A stretch of 25,102 bases of DNA from a virus: the IMG/VR virus record IMGVR_UViG_3300021197_001050, positions 1-25,102 of that record; one strand, 5' to 3'. This document shows, piece by piece, positions 1 to 6,855 of the stretch. The translations under genes and the position numbers were made by a program. Within the stretch, counting starts at the first letter, position 1. Each line of letters starts with the position of its first letter. Under the pieces are notes generated by a model, which saw only the letters and a list, made by a program, of their open reading frames with translations, had not been told where the DNA came from and searched no databases.

Positions 1-3000
1 AAGTTACATTGGCTGTATCCGTTACGTCAGCACTAGCCTCAATGCCATCTAGCTTAGTCTTATCTCCATTAGCAAAAGCTCCTTCAGTGGGTTTAACCTG
101 TAGTGTAGAGATAGTAACCCCTTTAACGCCAGCTAAGTCGGTTAGCTCGCTATCCATTAGGGCGCCCGCTGCGGTCACATTGGTAGCATCTGTAACGTCT
201 GCCCCATCCTCAACATTAATCATAGTTCTAAGGTCTGCTGGCGATATTTCTTCTACGACGCCTGCTCCTGCACTATCTCTACCAAGGATTCTGTTTGTAG
301 CGGTCACGTTTTGCATCTTGGCGTAAGTTACAGCATCATCAGCTATTGTGCTAGTAATTGAGATGCCTGCCGAACCGTCGAAGTTTGCTGTACCCGTTAC
401 GTCTCCAGCTAACGCTATAGCTCTTGCTGCAGTAAGAGTGGCCGCACTTCCAGTTGTATTTTGGTTAAGTGTACCTATAGTGAACGTTAAGTCATACGGA
501 TCGCCGTCCGTTCCGTCACTAGTGTCGGTCCAATTGATGGTAAGTCCACCAGCACCAATAAATTTAACTTCTTTATTGTTATTGATGGTTACTTCATCGC
601 CGCTGTCATCCTCAAGAATAAACTGTGACATTGATCCGCCACCGCCACCTCCACCGCTTCCATTGGCGGCAGCAGTAATTCTACCTTGAGCATCAACCGT
701 GATGTCTGCATTTGTGTAACTTCCAGCAGTTACGGATGTGTTTGCAAGATGCGATGCACCAATGCCGTCAGCTTTAACTCTTAGTGAATCACTATTTATT
801 TCTATTGTGCTGTCATCAACATTTACACTTAAAGTATCACCCGTTAATGTTAAACCGTCACCAGCAGTAAGATTTGTGTCATCCCCAATGTCAATTTGAC
901 CCAGCGTTATTGCTTGGGTTGAAATTGAAAGATAATCATGACTTGATGTAACCAATGTTACATTCGTGGAGTTGTCAGTACCGGCAGCGTCTACACCTAG
1001 TGTAGTTCTCATCGCTGAAACATTCGCATCATCCAATAAACCCCTAGCTGCTGCTGTCAAGTCCGTAACAGCATACGTATCAGAGCCTGTGGTGTAAATC
1101 ATCTTGTCAGCAGCGGTAGTTAATCCAGCTATAGATGTCAAGCCTGCGTCTACAGCTTGTTTGCCAGCTAATGCAGTAGTAATAGTTGAGGCATAACTAG
1201 CATCGTCATTAATCGCTGCTGCAAGTTCATTCAGTGTATCTAAAGCTCCGGGCGCTCCACCAATAAGATTGGTTATCTCTGTGTCTACATAAGATTTAAT
1301 AGATTGCTGTGTAGCTAAATGACTAGCGCTATTGGAAGTCATGTCATCTTCATCTTTGACGGGAACGGTAAAGTCTATATTACCATCCGTATCGTCGTAA
1401 GTGACAGTTATAAATGTCTCATCACCATCTAGCATACCTCCCACAAAGTCCTCAACCTCCTCTTGGGTAAGTTGAGTATCTGTGTTTGTTACTGTCTCTG
1501 TTGCTGTTACCAATCCCGTAACATGTCCATTACTATCAAGAGTAATGTCTTGGATGTAAGTTCTACCAGAATTATCACTGCTTGAAGCAGCACTAATCGT
1601 CGGGTGCGCAGTTAAGTATCCAGCAGAACTGTGATCTCCCCACCCGTATGCCGTATCCCACTGACCAACCTTAGTGTCTGTAATCGTGTTAGTACCCATA
1701 TCAATGCTATTTCCGTTAGCATCTAATGTGCCACCCAGCTGAGGTGTTGCGTCTTCAACTATATTGGAAATACCACCACCACCACCAATTTCAGACCCAT
1801 TAAAATATAGGTCTCCACCATCATTATATAAAACATTGGTTGTGTTGGAGGGTTGACCATCTAGAAGCTGTAAACCACTACCAAGTTGTAGTTGACGATT
1901 GCCACTATCAAATATAAATAGAGGGTCTGTTTGTGAGCCACCAGCAGTTGTGTCAGACTTAGTAGTGACAAATGGAACACCACTTGCATTTAACTCTGCT
2001 TCTGATTTTAAGTCACCACCACCAAGTTTAGGATGACCGATTTGAACCAAGACGGAACCACTGGAATGACTTCTTATTACGTGACCAATAGCAACCTTGT
2101 AATTAGGAATCACGGGAGAAACATTTACACCACTACCAACTTCTGTTGCAGATAAGAATATTTCATCGCCAGCAGAGAAGCGAGAGGTATCTATGTCCCT
2201 AACGACACCATAGGTTGTAACATAGCCAAAAGAATTATGTTCAATACTGTGCGTAGCAAGACCAACAATCTGAGAGGAAGATTCTGAATTAGCAATAGCG
2301 CCTGAGATAGTGGGTGCAGCATTTCCATGTGCGCCATTAATAAGAACGGCAGTTCCGTTCTCGATAGTTGCGCCCGTATTATTTCTAACTCTTAGGAATT
2401 CCTCTTGACCAAGCTGTAGAGTTACATCTGCTTCGTCATTATATAAACTTAATGTATGGTTTTCATTATCATAAAAAAGAACACCCTCTTGATGAGGAGG
2501 ATAATTAGCTTCCGAAATAGGGGTCATATCTAAAGAATCAAATAAACCACTACTAGCCGTGATATTATTATTTACAGTTATAGCATTGGTAGTAACGCTA
2601 CCATTATCTGTGACAGACTGTAAATTGTGACCAGAAGCAAAGACAGCAATTCCAGATATATAAACAATGTTTTCGTCAGTTAAATCAACCCTAGACTCAA
2701 AGTATCCTGAGTTCGCAGTGATACTAGAAGAATTACTTGAAATGTTAGAATCTGATGAATCTACGCGAGACTCAAAGTACCCAGACAAAGAAGAATCGTT
2801 ATATAATAATCCAGATACAATTGCTATATCTGTTTTGTTTTGCGCAGCTATTCCTGAAGTAACAACACCGCTAGCAGAGTTTGCTCTTATTTCTTGCAAA
2901 TAATAATCGCCAGACGAAAAAGGTAATCCATCTACACCTCCACCGCCAGCAGTGGTTTGAATAGTACCGTCTGAAAATCTAATAGCATTAAACCTACCGC

Positions 3001-3835
3001 TTGGAGAAATAACATTTCCAGAAGTTTCAAAATCTCCATGTTGATTTATACTTGCTTTTTCATCAGTTGCCACACTCCAAGTTTGCAGATCGGCAGCATG
3101 ACTTACGCTAGACTCAATAGCAAAAACAGTATGTGCTACAGAGGTATTTTTGGCGGTGGTTGTTTCATCTGAAGATAGATCTAGGTTTTGAATGGCAATT
3201 TCACCGCCATTTTTGCGGATGTCAATAATATTTTTAAGTTGATGGTGTATTTGCAGCCCTTCAGAGTTTCCATCTCCAATACTTAGAATGGAAGAAGAGT
3301 TACCTCTAAGTTCAACAAAACCATCTTTGCCAGTAACCAACGCATAATATGGGGCAACAATTTCAGACGTGGTTGTTTTAAGTCCAAGTTTCCAAACGGG
3401 GTCTGTTCCTTCTTCAAGAAAAAAAGAAGAAACTCTATTTGTATGATCTGAAGATAGGACTTGCCAATAATCACCATCGTCTGATCTTCTAAAAACAAAC
3501 GGAACTGGTAGAACAATCGAATTGTCAGCGTCTTTAAAAACAAGCCTATCAGCAGGAACAACACAAAAAACAATTGCTGTGCCAGATATACTTATTTTAT
3601 TATCACTATTAGAGCTTTGAAATATAGTATCTCTGCTTAGTGTATTTGATGAGTATGTGCCAATACCAATTTCAAAATTAGCCTCATTTTGTATACAATA
3701 ATAGGTAGTATTGCCATCACCAATAGCGCTAGAAAAAGATTGGAAGCCACCAAACGTAGCGCCACTAAGGGTGATTGTTCCAGTACCTTCAGTTATAGTG
3801 GTTTCTTTTACTCTGTCTGCTATTATTAAAGCCAT
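1..3835 (-). CDS. giant tail fibre protein, C-terminus beyond the window
   Basis: The minus strand is open from an ATG at 3835 to the left edge, giving at least 1278 codons with no stop. The gene is partial. It starts MALIIADRVKETTITEGTGT, an N-terminal module I recognise from many marine phage fibres, where it is presumed to attach the fibre to the virion. Around residues 470-600 is a tail-protein domain (NGTAVLINGAHG ... GDEIFLS ... IGHVIRSHSSGSVLVQIG). Around residues 700-800 are WDTAYGWGDHSSAGYLTAHP and ITLDSNGHVTG segments common in phage fibres. The far end contains DVTDATNVTAAGA and DVTDTANVT repeats. The whole is rich in Ser, Thr, Gly, Asp and Asn, as expected for beta-structured trimeric fibres. 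Its likely role is receptor binding, and the tip lies outside the window. A late-type promoter element precedes it at 3871-3888. The exact domain borders are inferred. Confidence 0.9.
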   Translation of the reverse strand, partial: MALIIADRVKETTITEGTGTITLSGATFGGFQSFSSAIGDGNTTYYCIQNEANFEIGIGTYSSNTLSRDTIFQSSNSDNKISISGTAIVFCVVPADRLVFKDADNSIVLPVPFVFRRSDDGDYWQVLSSDHTNRVSSFFLEEGTDPVWKLGLKTTTSEIVAPYYALVTGKDGFVELRGNSSSILSIGDGNSEGLQIHHQLKNIIDIRKNGGEIAIQNLDLSSDETTTAKNTSVAHTVFAIESSVSHAADLQTWSVATDEKASINQHGDFETSGNVISPSGRFNAIRFSDGTIQTTAGGGGVDGLPFSSGDYYLQEIRANSASGVVTSGIAAQNKTDIAIVSGLLYNDSSLSGYFESRVDSSDSNISSNSSSITANSGYFESRVDLTDENIVYISGIAVFASGHNLQSVTDNGSVTTNAITVNNNITASSGLFDSLDMTPISEANYPPHQEGVLFYDNENHTLSLYNDEADVTLQLGQEEFLRVRNNTGATIENGTAVLINGAHGNAAPTISGAIANSESSSQIVGLATHSIEHNSFGYVTTYGVVRDIDTSRFSAGDEIFLSATEVGSGVNVSPVIPNYKVAIGHVIRSHSSGSVLVQIGHPKLGGGDLKSEAELNASGVPFVTTKSDTTAGGSQTDPLFIFDSGNRQLQLGSGLQLLDGQPSNTTNVLYNDGGDLYFNGSEIGGGGGISNIVEDATPQLGGTLDANGNSIDMGTNTITDTKVGQWDTAYGWGDHSSAGYLTAHPTISAASSSDNSGRTYIQDITLDSNGHVTGLVTATETVTNTDTQLTQEEVEDFVGGMLDGDETFITVTYDDTDGNIDFTVPVKDEDDMTSNSASHLATQQSIKSYVDTEITNLIGGAPGALDTLNELAAAINDDASYASTITTALAGKQAVDAGLTSIAGLTTAADKMIYTTGSDTYAVTDLTAAARGLLDDANVSAMRTTLGVDAAGTDNSTNVTLVTSSHDYLSISTQAITLGQIDIGDDTNLTAGDGLTLTGDTLSVNVDDSTIEINSDSLRVKADGIGASHLANTSVTAGSYTNADITVDAQGRITAAANGSGGGGGGGSMSQFILEDDSGDEVTINNNKEVKFIGAGGLTINWTDTSDGTDGDPYDLTFTIGTLNQNTTGSAATLTAARAIALAGDVTGTANFDGSAGISITSTIADDAVTYAKMQNVTATNRILGRDSAGAGVVEEISPADLRTMINVEDGADVTDATNVTAAGALMDSELTDLAGVKGVTISTLQVKPTEGAFANGDKTKLDGIEASADVTDTANVT

Positions 3836-3870
3836 ATTATTTTCCGTTTATTATAAATAACTTTCTGTAA

Positions 3871-3888
3871 CCTTATATTATAATACAC
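3871..3888 (-). promoter_or_regulatory. putative late promoter of the giant fibre gene
   Basis: The minus strand reads GTGTATTATAATATAAGG, 35 nt before the fibre ATG at 3835 and just downstream of the preceding gene's stop. It belongs to a set of six similar elements in this window. No TTGACA-like -35 box is evident. Promoter function is inferred from recurrence and position. Confidence 0.55.
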
Positions 3889-3900
3889 TATTTTATCTTG

Positions 3901-5742
3901 TTATAGAGGGTCTAGTTCTGGATCGTCATCATCGCCGTCGCCATCACCGTCATCATCGCCGTAGATATCACCGTCACTGCAACAGTTACACCCACAGCAC
4001 TCACAATCTGATATACCCCAAGCGCAAGGGCTTCCAGTATGTTGAGAACAATCAGTGTTTAGATCTGGAGACCAACTTAAAAAGACAGCCTGTTTGCCAT
4101 CTCTATCAGAGATGCTGGTTCCGACATTGTTAAACATATTCTGGTATACTTCGCAATCTTCCTGAGTTGTTAAAGAAGAAGCAACAACAAAGCCAACATC
4201 GGTGGCGGATTGATCAACACATAGACAACATACTCCAAGTGGAGCTTCAGTAGTAGTTGTAGTTCCTGCACTGATTCCCCCGCCGGTTCCGCCACCAGTT
4301 CCGCCACCAGTTCCGCCACCAGTTCCGCCACCAGTTCCGCCATCAGTTCCGCCATCAGTTCCGCCGCCGGTTCCGCCATCAGTTCCGCCATCAGTTCCGC
4401 CGCCGGTTCCGCCATCAGTTCCGCCGCCGGTTCCGCCACCAGTTCCGCCACCAGTTCCGCCACCAGTTCCGTCGCCACCGCCTGCACCGCCGCCAGTGGG
4501 GTCGTCGTCAGGAACGTCAGGATTATCAGGGTCTTCAGGGTCTTCAAAGCAATCCTCAAAACAATTAGTGTCAGGACAAGCAGGAGTTGCACAACAAGGT
4601 GCTAGGACAGCAGTAATGAAACAATCGGAACTAAATCTTCCTCCAATTCCATCGCAAAACTCCTCGGTCACATCCCGATAGAATATACCAGCGCCACAGC
4701 AGTCCGATGCGCAATCGCGGCAACATCCAAGTGGAGGGGCAGCGGTTGTAGTTGTAGTTGTGGTGTTAACGTCTGGGTCTGGACAGTCTAAGCAGCTATT
4801 ATATATGTCTCCAATTCCACCCCCCGGTTTATCGCTGCCTTTTACGTAACTTTTGCACTTTTGCCCCGGAGTCGCACTATTGGTGGCACATCCAGCAAGG
4901 TCGGTTTCCGTACAGCTTATTAAGCTAAGATCGACATCGCTGTAGCAGCAACAGATAATAACTGGAGCTTCAGTAGTTGTAGTTGTTGGAGCAACAGTCG
5001 TTGTAGTCGGGGCTTGGGTTGTGGTTGGAGTTGCGGTTGTTGTTGTTGTTGGGGTGGCGGTTGTAGTTGTAGTACATACGCCGGGGGAATCACACGACGG
5101 ACATTGAAAAATGGCAGCATCAGCGCAAGTACCCGGACCTTGAATTGGAAGCAAGCCCATGTTTAGAAGGTCTCTAGAATAAGCGCTTGCTTGGTCTTTA
5201 TTTGGAAATTCAACACACCTTCTAGTTTGCTGTGTTTTTTCAGGGCAATTAGGACAAGGCCGTGGTTCAAGACAAACAACTACGAAAAATGGCTCTTCAG
5301 GTGGATCAGTGGTTGAAGTCGTTGTTGTTGGGCCTTCTGTGGTAGTTGTTGTAGTTGGGCAGGAGTCATTGAAAGCAACAGAATAATCAAAACAAAGAGG
5401 TTCACAGCAGTCTCCATAAACGTTAGCACACGCTCCCTCAAAAGGATCTGAAGAATGTTGGCTATTCCATTCGTTTGCAATCGACGCTGTACTTGGGCAA
5501 GAACACTCCCTGTTAAAACAATTATATATTTCCCAAACATCTCGCCAAGCATTATCGGTGTATTCGTATCTACACTGTATGCCACCCTGATTAGCACAAG
5601 GTGGCGGTAGTGTTGTTGTTGGCGGTGGTTGCGTTGTTGTTGGCGGTGGTGGCGTTGTTGGTGGAAACAACGTCGTTGTTGTTGGACCAGCAGTCGTGGT
5701 TGTAGTGGGACAACAAGAATAACACTGTGTAGGTCTACCCAT
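3901..5742 (-). CDS. Cys-rich, Thr-linker and Gly-repeat surface protein, probably virion-associated
   Basis: This 613-residue protein alternates poly-Thr/Pro linkers (about residues 10-47, 128-150, 222-260, 325-337 and 495-502) with compact Cys-rich modules. Several modules begin in a similar way after a linker: LGCCRDC, LGVCCLC and VIICCCY. This suggests a duplicated disulfide-bonded or metal-binding unit. Residues about 420-492 are a TGGG/TDGG tandem repeat. The last 25 residues are a DG-rich acidic tail (DGDIYGDDDGDGDGDDDD) that resembles stacked EF-hand calcium loops. There is no signal peptide or membrane segment. It lies 1 nt after the stop of the upstream glycosyltransferase gene, with a GGAAAG ribosome site inside that gene's end, so the two are translationally linked. 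No known family was recognised; a decorated fibre or adhesin is the best inference from neighbours and composition. Confidence 0.8.
   Translation of the reverse strand: MGRPTQCYSCCPTTTTTAGPTTTTLFPPTTPPPPTTTQPPPTTTLPPPCANQGGIQCRYEYTDNAWRDVWEIYNCFNRECSCPSTASIANEWNSQHSSDPFEGACANVYGDCCEPLCFDYSVAFNDSCPTTTTTTEGPTTTTSTTDPPEEPFFVVVCLEPRPCPNCPEKTQQTRRCVEFPNKDQASAYSRDLLNMGLLPIQGPGTCADAAIFQCPSCDSPGVCTTTTTATPTTTTTATPTTTQAPTTTTVAPTTTTTEAPVIICCCYSDVDLSLISCTETDLAGCATNSATPGQKCKSYVKGSDKPGGGIGDIYNSCLDCPDPDVNTTTTTTTAAPPLGCCRDCASDCCGAGIFYRDVTEEFCDGIGGRFSSDCFITAVLAPCCATPACPDTNCFEDCFEDPEDPDNPDVPDDDPTGGGAGGGDGTGGGTGGGTGGGTGGGTDGGTGGGTDGGTDGGTGGGTDGGTDGGTGGGTGGGTGGGTGGGTGGGISAGTTTTTEAPLGVCCLCVDQSATDVGFVVASSLTTQEDCEVYQNMFNNVGTSISDRDGKQAVFLSWSPDLNTDCSQHTGSPCAWGISDCECCGCNCCSDGDIYGDDDGDGDGDDDDPELDPL
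4273..4475 (-). repeat. 12-bp tandem repeat coding TGGG/TDGG
   Basis: On the plus strand a 12-bp unit of the type CCGCCACCAGTT recurs about 17 times. Variants CCGCCATCAGTT (giving Asp) and CCGCCGCCGGTT (synonymous) are interspersed. All units keep the reading frame of the 613-residue protein. Such arrays expand and contract by slippage, so unit number may vary between relatives. Confidence 0.9.
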
Positions 5743-5743
5743 A

Positions 5744-6793
5744 TCACTTTCCGTAAATTGTTTTTGCTTCTTCTAAAAACTGATTATATTTATTTTCATC
5801 AAATTTAGCGTCTTCTACAAATTCTTTATATACAGGTGATAAGTCTAGATCTAATTCTGTAAACTCTAATACATAATTTCTAACTTTGTTGTCAATAGTC
5901 AATTCATATTTAACACCGTCTGGTCTAGAAAATCTGTGCAACCACTTTAAAAACGGTAAGCATAGTGCTTTTCTACCAGCCTTCCTGTACTTTTCATGTA
6001 TATAACATTCTTCACCACCAAAGCCCCTACAGTGTTCATTAAAGCCTAACCAAGATCTTTTAGAGGTAAAAAATAACCCAAGACCTTGTGCAAAAACCTC
6101 AAACTCGCTTTCGTCTGAATCAAATCCAACCCTTGTAAAACCAAGCTTTTCAAGTATGCTTTCATGGCGAGGGAAGGCTAATTCTTGCGGAAAAATAGTG
6201 TAGCAATGGTCGCACCACTGGATTTGTTTTTGATTTTCTAAATCTACTATTTTGCAAGCATTGTCTTTATTGATAACGCTAAAGTTTTTCTTTTTACATT
6301 TACAAGCCCAAGCGTTACCCCATCTTCCCCACATTTGACCTCCCCACTCGTCGTTAAAGTGGGTAGAAATCATTGTTAAATTATCATATACAAGTGGACC
6401 TTGATACAAATGCATTGTATTTGGGTATTTATCTATAAACTGAAATAATTTTTCTAGGGTTTGTACAACTGGGCATAGCAATACATGGCAATCCATAACA
6501 AGTACAAAATCAGTTCTTGCTTCTTCAATGATCTTGTTTCTTGTAGAAGATGTACCTTGAGAGTCTGGAAAATCTATGACTCTAAACTTATCGCCAAGGC
6601 CAGTGCCACCCTGAAGGCTTTTAACAGCTTGAGCATGTGCGCTTTCTTTTGCGTTCTCAATAATTACAAATTCAAGTCTATTTAATAAGTCCTCTCTTTT
6701 ATTAAATTTTAATTCTTTTATAATATCTTGAATACTAAAGTAAGTTCCATGAAAGTCCGAATGGTGTGCCATTCCTATGGTTATTTTCCTCAT
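5744..6793 (-). CDS. GT-A glycosyltransferase resembling polypeptide GalNAc-transferases (GT2/GT27-like)
   Basis: This 349-residue protein shows the GT-A pattern: GTSSTRNKIIEEARTDFVLVMD at about residues 80-101, ending in D101-C-H103. This is a D-x-H metal-binding motif of the kind used by polypeptide GalNAc-transferases, where classic GT2 enzymes have D-x-D. Residues 259-289 (GGEECYIHEKYRKAGR ... LPFLKWLHRF) parallel the GGEN...GG...PCS.VGH.FR block of GT27. An insert at about 164-197 has CKC and WCDHC pairs and may bind zinc. There is no transmembrane segment, so it should act in the cytoplasm. It sits directly between two genes whose products carry poly-Thr linkers, so those linkers are natural candidate acceptors; that is inference. 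It could instead be an ordinary GT2 enzyme acting on lipid-linked or host glycans. It is preceded by a late-type promoter element. Confidence 0.75.
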   Translation of the reverse strand: MRKITIGMAHHSDFHGTYFSIQDIIKELKFNKREDLLNRLEFVIIENAKESAHAQAVKSLQGGTGLGDKFRVIDFPDSQGTSSTRNKIIEEARTDFVLVMDCHVLLCPVVQTLEKLFQFIDKYPNTMHLYQGPLVYDNLTMISTHFNDEWGGQMWGRWGNAWACKCKKKNFSVINKDNACKIVDLENQKQIQWCDHCYTIFPQELAFPRHESILEKLGFTRVGFDSDESEFEVFAQGLGLFFTSKRSWLGFNEHCRGFGGEECYIHEKYRKAGRKALCLPFLKWLHRFSRPDGVKYELTIDNKVRNYVLEFTELDLDLSPVYKEFVEDAKFDENKYNQFLEEAKTIYGK

Positions 6794-6827
6794 TAATTTC
6801 TTTTCCTAAGTTAATTTCTAAGTTCCT

Positions 6828-6844
6828 GATTTAATATTATCCAC
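6828..6844 (-). promoter_or_regulatory. putative late promoter of the glycosyltransferase gene
   Basis: The minus strand reads GTGGATAATATTAAATC, 34 nt before the ATG at 6793, in the 62-nt gap after the preceding fibre gene. It differs from the other elements by one base in the GTGTATA core, so it is the weakest member of the set. Confidence 0.4.
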
Positions 6845-6855
6845 TCTTGTTGAAA

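Noticed and set aside
9-689. Plus-strand open frames in the first 700 nt
   Set aside because: They lie antisense to the giant fibre gene, which is open through the whole stretch with recognisable fibre sequence.
4170-4592. 140-residue minus-strand frame rich in AELVAEPAAELMAE repeats
   Set aside because: It is a shifted frame of the TGGG/TDGG repeat in the 613-residue protein; the repetition comes from the 12-bp DNA unit.
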